Source of the DNA: Agapanthus africanus
Lineage: Eukaryota > Streptophyta > Magnoliopsida > Asparagales > Amaryllidaceae
NCBI GenBank assembly: GCA_030015575.1
Contig: CM057339.1
Location: forward strand, 702,162,761 to 702,226,760
Direction: 5' to 3'
Length of the DNA stretch: 64,000 nt
Shown piece by piece: positions 11,352-24,056 of the stretch. The stretch's first letter is position 1, and each line of letters starts with the position of its first letter. The notes beneath the pieces were generated by a model. The model ran no database searches, was not told the DNA's origin, and worked only from the letters and a program-made list of their open reading frames with translations. The translations under genes were made by a program, and so were the position numbers.

Positions 11352-11638
11352 TTGAAAAGTCTTAGGCGACAGATCTGAACCATTTCCTAAGCCATCGCTG
11401 CCCTGCAAGGAGATCAAGATAGACTATCTACAAGACGCATTTGCTAAAAGGGACACGCCAATATGAAATAAAATGTGTCTTTTATTCATGAATCCAAATG
11501 AATACAAGGTACATTTCATAGAAGAATCAAAATGAATAAAGGATACTCTCATTCAGGAGTAAATACAAAAAAGGAGAATAAAAAATATCTTCAAGCCGGC
11601 GGATGGTGCAATAAGCTCGTCAGTTCATCGTTCTTCCG

Positions 11639-13500
11639 CTAGGACTCGGCTTCAAGCTTTGTTATTGCTACAAGACGGGTCTCCGCCTGAGACTGTTGAG
11701 TCTGATACGAAGCGAACCGACTCTCAAGCTCATTTTCATCAACTTTATGAGCTTCAACCATCTTGCGAGTAAAGATAATGACTTCATCAAGAGCTACCAC
11801 CACTGTGATAGCTTCTTGAAGGACCCGCCAAATTTCGTATACACGGGTGGTTTTAGTAGTGAGTTGAGCATGGAGTTACCCCAAATCATTTGAAGCTATC
11901 TCCCTCTCCGAAAATTTCCAGTTGAGCCTCTTCTTGAAAGACTTTAAATTAGCCGCTCATCGCTCAATCCACCCGCGCAGGCTCACCTTTGCAGTCAGGA
12001 GCTCGGAAGGAAGGCGTATGCACTCTAGATTATGTAAGCAAGCCTCCACTCGGCGACAATACTTAACCTAAACATGCACAAATGTTTCGTCATGATAAGT
12101 GGCAAGGAAGGGCAAAGAAGTATTGGCTTCGGCAGCAAATTCTTCGGCCATAACAGAACTACCAGAACGAAGATCTTCAATAAGGGCCGAAAAGGAGTGA
12201 ATGCTTTGTCTCGCCATCCTTTCAAACGCACGTCGGGCATATGGGCCCGGTGGCATAGAAATTCGGGACTCTAATGGATCCAGAGCTGGCAAAGCTGTCA
12301 AAATTTATGAATAGTCAGCAAGACTAGAAAACATGGAATAAACAAAACAATGCCGAGGGTAAAGTTTTACTTACCCACAGTCATGCAAGGGGGTTTGAAA
12401 GATCCAAGCCCATCAAGGATCTCCACTTCGTCATCAGCTTCCAAAACTGCAAAGGGCATATTAGCATCATTGTAAAAAGTGATAATAAAGCAAAGGGGTC
12501 AAAGAACACCGACCTTGCCCAGAAGAAAGGACGATGCTTTGCGGGGATATCGCCCATAGGGCAGCCATATCAAGTAAGCGCTGGAAGGACTTCCTGGGAG
12601 ATAGGTCCACTATAGAAGCCGCCAATTCCTGTAGTTCTGAAAGAAAGATGAGTTCAAATAATGGGGGGATCATTAAAATAAAATATAAGAGATTACCTTC
12701 GACGCTCCACTCTCCTTGAACTGGAGGTATAGCAGCTTCGGTAGCCTCCTCCGCGCCCTCAGGAACATCACCTGGGACATTTGCTGGTGTAGCAGCTTCA
12801 AGTTGCGGAGCAACAACCACCACTTCAGGCTCCAAAGAAGGAATAGTAGCCTTCGTGGTCCTTCCTACAATCTTCAAGATGCCACCAGAAAAATCCATTG
12901 GGTCTATGACCGGCAAGGTCGCCTCTGTGGAAAGTATAGACTCCGAAGAGATGGAGGTCGTCACCAGGAGCTCCAAAATAGAACTAACAGCTTCGGCAAT
13001 CTCTTCTACACCTTGCGGTGCATCACTAGAGACATCCATAGGGTCTATGGCCAATGGATTCACCTCCGCTCCAGGAATGGACATCGAAGGAACAAGAGCC
13101 ACCACTGGATGCTCCGTAACAGGAACGACGGCCGTAGTAATCCCTTTTACATCTGCCGATGCATCATGGGAGACATCTATAGAATTTGCGGTCATGGCAC
13201 GACCTGGGCTCAGATCCTCTTTCGTTGCTGAAGTCCCTGCAAAGTTTTCACAAAGATAAGGAGATATAAAAAGCGATACAAATTATTTGCCAAAAGAAAA
13301 ATACGCAAAGCACACATACCGATGCGCCATGATGCTTCTAGTATGGCTTTTTCAAGCCGTCATTCCTTCCTGAGGAAATGAGCTCGCCGGGCTTCAAATG
13401 CAGATTCATGCCCACCGGTCTTCAGTGCTAGCTCGTCTTTAGAAGCAGCCGAGATGGGCTGCTTGAAGGCTCTTTCATATTCCCTTCGCAGAGGACCCAT
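11639..13500 (-). pseudogene. Tat antisense gene, 3' half (acidic linker and coiled-coil-like tail)
   Basis: This is the continuation, beyond copia A, of the antisense gene at 24057-26505. Reading downward it gives GPLRREYERAFKQPISAAS, then after splicing an Ala/Glu/Pro/Val-rich segment (13236-12697), a segment with SPRKSFQRLLDMAALW, LEADDEVEILDGLG, ALPALDPLESRISMPPG, and finally a helical, charged tail ending at TAG 11641-11639. Four introns keep one frame: 13319-13237, 12696-12637, 12513-12447, 12374-12295. Breaks: TGA near 13369, TAG in HV*VKY near 12071, and two further stops near 11958 and 11888. The role of the tail is unknown; it resembles the coiled-coil ends of transposon-borne plant mobile domain proteins. 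Confidence 0.65.
12295..13319 (-). other. four spliceosomal introns of the antisense gene
   Basis: Introns are 13319-13237 (GGTATGTG to TTTGCAG), 12696-12637 (GGTAATC to TTTCAG), 12513-12447 (GGTCGGTG to TTTGCAG) and 12374-12295 (GGTAAGTA to TTGACAG). All begin GT, end AG with a pyrimidine-rich 3' side, are 60-83 bp long, and each interrupts a codon after its first base (phase 1). Removing them keeps the reading frame open across each junction. Confidence 0.75.
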
Positions 13501-13505
13501 ATGTA
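13501..13505. repeat. target site duplication of copia A, left copy
   Basis: ATGTA directly left of the LTR end TGAAAGG; identical to 24052-24056. Confidence 0.93.
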
Positions 13506-15713
13506 TGAAAGGTTCCTAGGCACCCTAGTGAGGTCTCACAAGGCATCGAACATGCCAATTTCAAAAAAAATGGTGCCGAGAAACCCTTGACTACGGATCG
13601 TCGCTAGAATTCTAGGCGAAATATAAATTTAGTTAACATTTTAACTAAAAGTTAGATGCTACAACCTTTGTAGATCCGGTTCCCCACTTCCTTAGCTCCA
13701 CATGGGTGTGCTCTTGCTGTCCATCACGAATCCTAGACTCATTCGTCGGCTTCATCGGAAAACGGGCGAGCAAGGTCGTCGGCTTCGTGTCAAAGACGAT
13801 CTACGTCGAGGTTGCACAAGTTCAAGCTCCGACTTCACAAAGTTGTGAAACTTATGAAGAAAACACCCAAAACCACTTGGCAAGAGGTAGAGGATGAAGA
13901 AATAGGAGGTGGGTTCACTTTAGAATTGGATTTCACTCACTTTTGCTTAAGTTGCCATTGATGGCATCTTGTTTTCTCTCTTGAAGAAGAAGGAAGAAGC
14001 AAATAGAATATGATAAGTATTCTCAAAAAGAATAATAAAAACAAATACTTATCATGTTCTAACCTAGGTTAAGTGTAGAGAATAAACCATGGTCACTTGA
14101 GAGGGTTAGGGTTAAGCATGAAGATAAGGATGGTTACAAAAGTCAAAGCTTCATGAAGCTTCAACTTAAAACAAAAAGAGCCACCATTCTCATCATAATC
14201 CTTTTCAAACAAATAAATAAATAAATAGATGAAAATGCAAAACCCTAATCAACTTTTAACCATGGTTTAATTCTTTATACTTAACAACAAGATCATGTAT
14301 CATCAAACATGATACAAATACGTGCACAAAAATATATCACATATACAATGTGCATCAAGTGAGAAAAATCAGTTTAAAGTGAACCAATACTAGTTAATGC
14401 AAAGTAATATATCAAATATATAATTATACATTAAATCATTAAATCAACACTTGATTCAATGATCCGGTCATGTCGCACATAACCGACTAGTATTCAATGC
14501 ATCGATTTATCGAATCAATGATTCGATAACTAGGTCATATCGAATATAACCAATCGAAACATATATCGCGAGAATGAAATGCGGTATCACATACATGCAT
14601 CATTCTCGGTCCTGCACATATCTCATATGCGCTCCTATTTCGTTTCGCTTGAGCTAGGAAACCTCTGTGTAGGACTCTAAAGACTCGTCAATACGCCAGT
14701 AGCAGATGATGATCATATCAAGCACCCACAAGCCGCAAGCGGTCTGCTAAACGTAACGGCTACCCGGGTATTGAGCGATCAGAAGATCGACGAGCTAGCC
14801 CGCTCACACTCCTGCGAATCCGACCAGTAACACTTACCATACAGTCCGGTCACTTCGTCTGATATGTCGCATATCAAGTCTAGGGGTGGTAAACGTCAGA
14901 CCCTAATAACCGATAAGTCGTGCCGATGTGAGGCTCATAACGGGTCGAGAAACTACTGGTAACACTTACCAGCAAATCTCTGATCAGCCCTGGCCAGGGA
15001 CTTCCCTGTTACGGCCAATCGAGCACAGCGCAACATCAACTCCCAATACCGGGAGAGACGAAACCCCTCCTATCGCTCATTGCCTTCATGTGACTCGGGA
15101 CTGTGCCCAAAGACCACCGTTTTGCATGCCCTCATGGACGTGGTAAGGTGGAGATCAAAACACAGTGGGAATCACACAAGACTCTATGACGATCTCGGGT
15201 CTACAGACTAACCTGTACAAGTGTCACCTGAGAACTGCCATCTGACGTGAGGTATAATACCATCTGGGAGTTCTCGGCGAGTCCGTCCAGTGTACCCAGT
15301 CTCCACTGAGCACCCGTACACCATCTCTGATGTCAAACACCAATGGATATGGGATCATCCATCGCCCATCTTATGGGTCGAGAAGCGTATACGCTAGTCT
15401 ACTCTGGTATATCGATGCCCTGTCTCGATACACCCATGACTAGGGACCTTGAAGGATGTACTTATGGACTACCATGTCCCCACTAGTATGATCTGCATCA
15501 TAGTCCAGGTAGTCAAGTACACATCCTAAGGGCTTTATCAACATGTAACTATAAGACAGTTTAAAGAGATTAGTGTACATGTTAAGATAAAGAGTAACCA
15601 GATAGCATACTATCATATCGAGCAAGAAAGTCATCTCTATATATGTCCAAGCATCCAATATAATATACATCATCTGTACAATACTGGCCTCTAGGGCATA
15701 CATACAACTAACA
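13506..15713 (-). repeat. 3' LTR of copia A
   Basis: Plus-strand start TGAAAGG, end CAACTAACA (minus strand TG...CA). Equal in length to 21844-24051. It carries two degenerate copies of the motif ATTCAATGATCCGGTCAT near 14455-14560. Confidence 0.95.
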
Positions 15714-15724
15714 ATCTCCCACTT
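15714..15724 (-). other. polypurine tract of copia A
   Basis: On the minus strand AAGTGGGAGAT immediately precedes the LTR start TGTTAGTTG. Confidence 0.88.
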
Positions 15725-15727
15725 GCA

Positions 15728-18700
15728 CTAGGGCCAGCTGCTGTAGTATCGCATACCGAGCATCCCGAAGAGTCTCTCAAACTGTGTCTGGGGAATGGCC
15801 TTCGTGAGTGGATCCGCCGTGTTGTTCTTCGTGTCAACCCTCCTGACCTCGATCTCCCGGCGATCAACTATCTCCCGGATCAGGTGATACCGCCTCAGAA
15901 TATGCCTGGATCGCTAATGGGACCTGGGTTCCTTGGCCAAAGCCACCGCTCCATTGTTATCGCAATACAAAGGTATTGGATGCTCAATGGATGGAACCAC
16001 TCCAAGTTCAGAAATGAACTTCTTGATCCAGACAGCTTCTTTAGCAGCATCGTTGGCAGCGATGTATTCAGCCTCCATCGTCGAGTCTGCCACGGTTTCC
16101 TGCTTGGAACTCTTCCAGCTAACCGCCCCTCCGTAAAGGGTAAAGACAAAGCCCGACTGCGACTTAGAGTCGTCCTTATCACTCTGGAAGCTCGAATCGG
16201 TAAAGGACTCCACTTGGAGTTCTCCATTACCATACACCAAGAACATATCTCTAGTCCTTCACAAGTACTTGAGAATGCTCTTCACAGCTGTCCAGTGACT
16301 CTCTCCAGGATCAGCTTGATACCTGCTCACTATACTTAGTGAGTATGCTACATCGGGTCTGGTACATTGCATCGCATACATGATAGAGCCTACTGCCGAA
16401 GCATAGGGTATCCCTTGCATGCGAGCTCTCTCCAAATCAGTCTTGGGAGACATCTCTTTGGAGAGAGTGACTCCAGAGATCGTGGGTAAGTTCCCACGCT
16501 TGGACTCTTCCATACTAAACCTCTTTAGTATGGTGTCAATGTACCTGGATTGGGACAATCCCAAAATCCGTTTGGATCTATCTCTATAGATCCTGATCCC
16601 CAATATGCAGGAGGCATCACCAAGATCTTTCATTGAGAATCTTTGTGATAAGAAGAGCTTGACCGATTGCAGCATAGGAATATCATTTCCTATCAAGAGT
16701 ATGTCGTCCACGTACAATACGAGGAAGACAACCTTACTCTCTGACACCTTCTTGTAGATACAAGGTTCATCTGGATTTTTGACGAAATCAAACTCTTTGA
16801 TAACGACGTCAAAGCAGATGTTCCAACTCCGCGATGCTTGCTTTAATCCATAAATGGATTTAAGCAGCTTGCACACCTTCCCGCTGCTCCCACTGACTAC
16901 GAAGCCCTCTGGCTGAGTCATGTACACGCACTCTTCTAAATCACCATTTAGAAAGGCGGTCTTAACATCCATTTGCCAGATTTCGTAATCATGATAAGCA
17001 GCGATGGCAAGCATGATCCGGATGGATTTAAGCATAGCTACTGGAGAAAAGGTCTCATCATAGTCCACACCTGGTCTTTGACGAAAACCCTTTGCTACTA
17101 GTCTAGCTTTGAAAGTCTCCACTTTCCCATCTACACCAAGTTTCTTCTTGAAGATCCACTTGCTCCCAATGGGTTTTACCCCTTCAGGAGCAACTTCCAA
17201 AGTCCATACTTTGTTGGTGTACATGGAATCCATCTCAGACCGCATAGCATCCAGCCATTTCACTGAGTCCCCACTCGTGATGGCCTGCTCGAAGCTAGTT
17301 GGGTCATCATCCTCCATGATGCAATCCTCGCTCCCACCATCCATGAGAAAACCGTAGTATCTCTCAGGTGGGTGAGGAACCCTACTAGATCGGCGGAGAG
17401 GCTGGGGTTCATCGAGGACTACGGAATCCTCTGGTTCAATCAAATCTTCTGTTGTAGTCTGTATTGCGGGAACCTCTTCCAGTTCTACCTCAATGCCACC
17501 TATCTGTTTCATAAGAAAACCCTTTTCTAAGAAAGTGGCATGCCGAGAAACAAACACTTTTTGTTCCTCGGAGTGGTAGAAGATATACCCTCGCGAATGT
17601 TTGGGATATCCAACAAACTTACATAGAACAGACCTTGCCTCGAGCTTGTCCGGATTTTGTGTTTTAACATAGGCCGGACAACCCCATATCTGAATAAAAT
17701 TAAGACATGGTCTCTTGCCATTCCATATCTCATATGGAGTGGTAGGCACTGATTTGGTCGGAACTCTATTCAGTAGGTATGCAGCAGTCTCCAGTGCATA
17801 TCCCCAGAAGGAGATAGGTAACTCAGCTGTACTCATCATAGAGCGCACCATATCTAATAGGGTGCGATTTCTCCGCTCCGATACACCGTTGTGCTGTGGT
17901 GTATATGGAGGAGTCAGCTGAGAGAGAATCCCATTCTCTTTTAGGAAGTCCCAGAATTCATTGCTCAAGTATTCACCTCCTCGATCAGATCGTAGGATTT
18001 TAATACTTTTTCCGGTTTGGTTCTCAACTTCTTGTTTATATTCCCTAAATTTCTCAAAAGCTTCTGATTTGTGTTTCATCAGGAACACATACCCGAACCT
18101 AGAGAGATCGTCAGTGAATGTAATGAAGTATGAAGAACCATCCCTGGCATGTATAGACATGGGACCACATACATCACTATGTATAAGTCCCAAGAGTTCG
18201 GTAACTCTTTCTCCGTGTCCCGTAAACGGAGTTTTGGTCATCTTGCCTTTGAGACATGACTGGCAAGTGTCATAAGATGAAAATTCAAACGGATTTAAAT
18301 ATCCATCTTTATGCAACTTAGCTAGTCGTGTCGCATTGATGTGACCCAGTCTACAATGCCACAAGAAGGATTCATTGAGTTCAGAACTCTTCCTCTTGTG
18401 TGTGTTTGTTATGCTCAGAACTGTTGATTGATTTAGAACATAAATGCCATTGCACAACGTGCCTGATCCAACCAACTTTTGGTTAAGGAAAATGTTCATA
18501 ACACTGTCCTGTAATACAAAATTACATCCCTCTTTACTTAATAAAGAAACCGATATAACGTTGCATATCAGGTTCGGCATGTAATAGCATTCGTTCAGAA
18601 CCAATGTATTACCAGTTGGTAATACAAGGTGATATTCCCCGACAGTCTTAGCTGCAACAATTGCACCATTTCCAACTCTAATGTCTTTATCACCTTCTCC

Positions 18701-19033
18701 AAGTTCTCTTCCTTTTCTAAGCCCATGTAACTGATTACATATATGGGATCCTGACCCGGTATCTAATACCCAGGACGTAGAGCAAATGGAGAAACAGTTC
18801 TCAGTAACGAACACACCCGAAGAAAATGCATCAACATGCACTTTCTTCATTCGGGTGGCATGGGAATCCTGGTATTCCCCTATATCCTGTTCATTCCTAT
18901 AACTCTTATAAGAAAGAACGGAACCAACGTTCCCCAGCACAGTATAACATGCGGGTTCGGTCAATACATCCATATTATTATCTTGATTAAGGCATGAACT
19001 GGTCGCTACCTGGAGAGACAGAGAAGAAAACAC
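15728..19033 (-). pseudogene. copia A pol (protease, integrase, RT, RNase H), two nonsense codons
   Basis: One frame of 1,102 codons. Domains in order: protease WVLDTGSGSH, integrase finger (WHCRLGH to CQSCLKGK), integrase core HSDVCGPM, RSDRGGEY and NGVSERRN, RT YVDDILL, RNase H DSTMEAEYIA and YCDNNGAVALAKEP, ending RYYSSWP just before the polypurine tract. Only two breaks: TGA at 16261-16259 after SILKYL (an arginine CGA in relatives) and TAG at 15916-15914 after PRSH (a glutamine CAG). Both are C-to-T changes. No zinc knuckle precedes the protease, unlike copia-1. If either stop were read through, integrase and RT would still be complete, since both breaks lie in RNase H. Confidence 0.93.
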
Positions 19034-21829
19034 TTTAGCGTATGCTCGTGCAAGATCAGATTGGTTATTATCTTATCTAATCAGGATGGCTCCCACTGCT
19101 TTTTATCAAATCTTCCTCCAAACCCTAAAAGGAAAGACTAGCCGGGATTAATTACACACTACAGGTTCGCCAATCTTTCAGCCAGGCCAGTGTCGGTACT
19201 TTGAGGGAGGTCCCCCGCGCTTTCGCACGAACCTAATTAATGTAAACCTCGTTTTCCCAGAGGCGTAACCCCGTTGACACCTTTCTAGACACCTACTTGA
19301 TCAGCTAATTGCAATGTGTAAAACTCTCCCAGGAGTAACTCTTACTCGCAGTGGATATCGGGATCCAACTATCTCATAGAAGGTATGCAATCTCATTGCA
19401 AATTTCAACACTTGAAATTCCCGATAATATTTTGCCCCTAGCGTCCTATGACCTTGACGGAGGCCAAACAACCCATAGTCCGCTAGTCAAGTTCAACCCG
19501 TCATTTCCTGATTGAATTAAACCCACCCGCATGACCCTTGACGGAGGCCAAACAACGCCGTACGAATACCCTAATCCAATCGCATCATATGCTAGCAGAT
19601 AAGCACTAGTTAGCTACCGTATACTGCGCCTTGACGGAGGCCAAACTACCGCAGCACGAATACTAACTAATACTTATCTGAAATGACGGAGGGCTACGCA
19701 GGTTTTTCATAAAAACCATGAGTGTAATGAACTTGATATCGTTGTAGAATCAAATGATGTTTTGAAATGGAGTGATTTTGAGGCTTTTCTAGTTTTGCTA
19801 AAGGAGTCACTCCCGGCGAAGGGATCTCGGTCCTTTCCTCGTCGAATGAGGTGCGGGATATATCATATATATCGCTGTGCAAAGCAAAAACCCAAAAGCA
19901 GTCAAAAGCAAACCGAGTGTGTAGCATCTGCCAGTTATTGCTAAAGGAGTCACTCCCGGTGAAGGGATCTCGGTCCTTTCCTCATCGAATAAGGTGCAGG
20001 GTATATCATATATACCGCTGTGCAAAGCAAGAACTGTAGCTACCTGTTTTGTTTAAAATCTGATTCCACAACATCTTAGGTTTCTTTTCTTTCATTAATC
20101 ACATTAATGAAGTCCCATCATTTAAATACCTAAACATCACAGATAGATATGACGTACACTTATGCCATCCGCATTCGCCTTGATGTCCCCTCGTGCACCG
20201 TTAGGTTAGGTAACTAACGACAGAGCAGGGCAGGGCTAGCGCGGGTGTAAAACATAAGTAACGTCTATATAATATATCATATATACTATATACTATATCC
20301 ATCACAGAACATCTCATGATCACATCACAGATATCGCAGCAGAAGAAACATATGAAACATTGGATATACTAGGACGTCCGTGTTTTCAATACGAGCCAGT
20401 ATAAAACACGGATTCCATGGTCGTGATGAATAGCCAATCCCACACCCCTAGACCCCTACGAGAGCGGCAAGAAATCCTACCAATTCTAGGGTTAGGAGAC
20501 CCGGACTCGACTCCTCGAGTTGGTCTCCCACTGGACCCCAGAACCCGGTTACTTGTGCTCCCCTCCTTGGGTCTATCCTAATGCGGAAAAGTAAATAATA
20601 TACAAAGGGTGACAACTTCCGCTACCTGGAAGTGCCCCAAATAAAAGAATATTACATACAAGTTTTTACATGAATGAAAATGGAAAACACTCATCTCACA
20701 TAAAAACCCCCGGCTATTCGAACACGACGATCCAATATTACATATCCAGCATCACATAACATCACATGTCATCAACGTAAGTAAGTATGCATACCCCAAT
20801 TGTCGTTGACGTATAGCAACGAAACCGGCGATATGAACATACTACACTTACGGTCACAGAAAAGAAAGTGTAAAACTACAACAATTGGAATCCGCAATCT
20901 CTTTAGACATCGCATGCCTAACAGATATAAATCCCGCATTTTAGTATCATTATCGAAAACTCTTTTCAATATCATATGGGACTAAATTGCTAGATTTATA
21001 ACATTCATTCAGTTATCTCATAACTACTTGTGAATTCCAATTATTGTATCACATTCCAGATAAACAGAAAATGTTAAACTTTCCGATCGAGCAGTCGAAT
21101 ACCCAAGTTTTCCCGATACAGTCCAACACATGAAATAAGTCTAGCAACATTCAGTTCGTGCCTCAGTACCAACGGTCCAGCCGTAGAAGGGTCAAGCCAA
21201 CGCCTCACATGTGGCACGCCGTACTGCCCCAAACCCGAAGGTTCAAAGGGCAGTTCAAGACGGTCACATAATCGAGTTAAGGTTTGTTGTCTTCTAGAGG
21301 GTCCATCGCGTTACTTGCACTACTTAGAACGTCGTTAAACTACGGAAAAATCCAACACTTGGAAATTTTCCGACAGGGGAAAAATTGGGTATTTATATCC
21401 GGTCGAGCTTTTTAACATATTCTGGAAATTATCCGGAAATACACAAAGACGAAATTTGATACCCCGATCGAAACACCGAATCCCCAAAGCAACCCCAGAA
21501 AATTCAACTCTTGAATAATTATTAAAAATACCCAGGAAAATCACCACTGGAATCTAAGGATTACTGTCTAAAATTCTTTAAATAATTAGGCCGTACAACC
21601 GCGGATCCGCCGCATGATCCATGCTCATGCCGCGGATCCACGCTTGAATAGTGGAATTACACTCACGAATTTCACAGTAAACCTTATAATTTCCTGCTTA
21701 TTTTTCTGCATATTTTTAATATTGAAAAATCCCACTTTTTGGAAAAAGTCCAGAGAGCAAGATAAGTTTAGGGTTTCGGGTTTGTTCGGGCTTCAAATCG
21801 CGTCTAGACTTCGCCTAAGGCTCTAGCTA
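19034..21829 (-). other. gag-less leader of copia A
   Basis: 2.8 kb between primer site and pol where gag is expected; all ORFs are below 80 codons and none resembles gag. It contains a 143-bp-period duplication (TTGCTAAAGGAGTCAC at 19795 and 19938) and three copies of CCTTGACGGAGGCCAAAC (about 19453, 19536, 19629). A pyrimidine tract ending CTCTCCAG lies at about 19012-19030 on the minus strand, so splicing into pol is possible. The homologous leader exists in copia B at 50599-53229. Confidence 0.75.
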
Positions 21830-21842
21830 GTCTCTGATACCA
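21830..21842 (-). other. primer-binding site of copia A (tRNA-iMet type)
   Basis: Minus strand TGGTATCAGAGAC one base after the LTR end TTTCA. It matches the 3' end of plant initiator tRNA-Met (TGGTATCAGAGC) with one change. Confidence 0.88.
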
Positions 21843-21843
21843 G

Positions 21844-24051
21844 TGAAAGTTTCCTAGGCACCCTAGTGAGGTCTCACAAGGTATCGAACATGCCAATTTC
21901 AAAAAAAATGGTGTCGAGAAACCCTAGACTACGGATCGTCGCTAGAATTCTAGGCGAAATATAAATCTAGTTAACATTTTAACTAAAAGTTAGATGCTAC
22001 AACCTTTGTAGATCCGGTTCCCCACTTCCTTAGCTCCACGTGGGTGTGCTCTCGCTGTCCATCACGAATCCTAGACTCATTCGTCGGCTTCATCGGAAAA
22101 ACGGGCGAGCAAGGTCGTCGGCTTCGTGTCAAAGACGATCTACGTCGAGGTTGCACAAGTTCAAGCTCCGACTTCACCAAGTTGTGAAACTTGTGAAGAA
22201 AACACCCAAAACCACTTGGCAAGAGGTAGAGGATGAAGAAATAGGAGGTGGGTTCACTTTAGAATTGGATTTCACTCACTTTTGCTTAAGTTGCCATTGA
22301 TGGCATCTTGTTTTCTCTCTCTTGAAGAAGAAAGAAGCAAATAGAATATGATAAGTATTCTCAAAAAGAATAATAAAAACAAATACTTATCATGTTCTAA
22401 CCTAGGTTAAGTGTAGAGAATAAACCATGGTCACTTGAGAGGGTTAGGATTAAGCATGAAGATAAGGATGGTTACAAAAGTCAAAGCTTCATGAAGCTTC
22501 AACTTAAAACAAAAAGAGCCACCATTCTCATCATAATCCTTTTCAAACAAATAAATAAATAAATAGATGAAAATGCAAAACCCTAATCAACTTTTAACCA
22601 TGGTTTAATTCTTTATACTTAACAACAAGATCATGTATCATCAAACATGATACAAATACGTGCACAAAAATATATCACATATACAATGTGCATCATGTGA
22701 GAAAAATCCGTTTAAAGTGAACCAATACTAGTTAATGCAAAGTAATATATCAAATATATAATTATACATTAAATCATTAAATCAACACTTGATTCAATGA
22801 TCCGGTCATGTCGCACATAACCGACTAGTATTCAATGCATCGATTTATCGAATCAATGATTCGATAACTAGGTCATATCGAATATAACCAATCGAAACAT
22901 ATATCGTGAGAATGAAATGCGGTATCACATACACGCATCATTCTCGGGCCTGCACATATCTCATATGAGCTCCTATTTCGTTTCGCTTGAGCTAGGAAAC
23001 CTCTGTGTAGGACTCTAAAGACTCGTCAATACGCCGGTAGCAGATGATGATCATATCAAGCACCCACAAGCCGCAAGCGGTCTGCTAAACGTAACGGCCA
23101 CCCGGGTATTGAGTGATCAGAAGATCGACGAGCTAGCCCGCTCACACTCCTGCAAATCCGACCAGTAACACTTACCATACAGTCCGGTCTCTTCGTCTGA
23201 TATGTCGCATATCAAGTCTAGGGGTGGTAAACGTCAGACCCCAATAACCGATAAGTCGTGCCGATGTGAGGCTCATAACGGGTCGAGAAACTACTGGTAA
23301 CACTTACCAGCAAATCTCTGATCAGCCCTGGCCAGGGACTTCCCTGTTACGGCCAATCGAGCACAGCGCAACATCAACTCCTAATACCAGGAGAGACGAA
23401 ACCCCTCCTATCGCTCATTGCCTCCATGTGACTCGGGACTGTGCCCAAAGACCACCGTTTTGCACGCCCTCATGGACGTGGTAAGGTGGAGATCAAAACA
23501 CAGTGGGAATCACACAAGACTCTATGACGATCTCGGGTCTACAGACTAACCTGTACAAGTGTCACCTGAGAACTGCCATCTGACGTGAGGTATAATACCA
23601 TCTGGGAGTTCTCGGCGAGTCCGTCCAGTGTACCCAGTCTCCACTGAGCACCCGTACACCATCTCTGATGTCAAACACCAATGGATATGGGATCATCCAT
23701 CGCCCATCTTATGGGTCGAGAAGCGTATACGCTAGTCTACTCTGGTATATCGATGCCCTGTCTCGATACACCCACGACTAGGGACCTTGAAGGATGTACT
23801 TATGGACTACCATGTCCCCACTAGTATGATCTGCATCATAGTCCAGGTAGTCAAGTACACATCCTAAGGGCTTTATCAACATGTAACTATAAGACAGTTT
23901 AAAGAGACTAGTGTACATGTTAAGATAAAGAGTAACCAGATAGCATATTATCATATCGAGCAAGAAAGTCATCTCTATATATGTCCAAGCATCCAATATA
24001 ATATACATCATCTGTACAATACTGGCCTCTAGGGCATACATACAACTAACA
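21844..24051 (-). repeat. 5' LTR of copia A
   Basis: Paired with 13506-15713; plus-strand start TGAAAGTTTCC next to the primer site, end CAACTAACA next to the target duplication. ORFs inside are chance. Confidence 0.95.
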
Positions 24052-24056
24052 ATGTA
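24052..24056. repeat. target site duplication of copia A, right copy
   Basis: ATGTA directly right of the LTR end ACTAACA; the 5-bp size is that expected for copia integrase. Confidence 0.93.

Larger units (their letters stand above)
13506..24051 (-). mobile_element. Ty1/copia element A, structurally complete ends
   Basis: Two LTRs of 2,208 bp each (13506-15713 and 21844-24051), a 5-bp target duplication ATGTA, a tRNA-iMet type primer site, a polypurine tract and a nearly open pol. It is transcribed right to left. By eye the two LTRs differ at about thirty positions (about 1.4%), so the insertion is recent compared with the rest of the window. Between primer site and pol there are about 2.8 kb with no gag that I can recognise. 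It lies in an exon of the Tat antisense gene. Confidence 0.95.

Noticed and set aside
10036-11893. Series of plus-strand ORFs of 65-116 codons
   Set aside because: They fall in tandem and hairpin repeats or antisense to the exons of the mobile domain gene; composition is not coding-like.
12716-13259. Plus-strand ORFs of 134 and 171 codons
   Set aside because: They are opposite the spliced antisense gene whose introns and frame are better supported.
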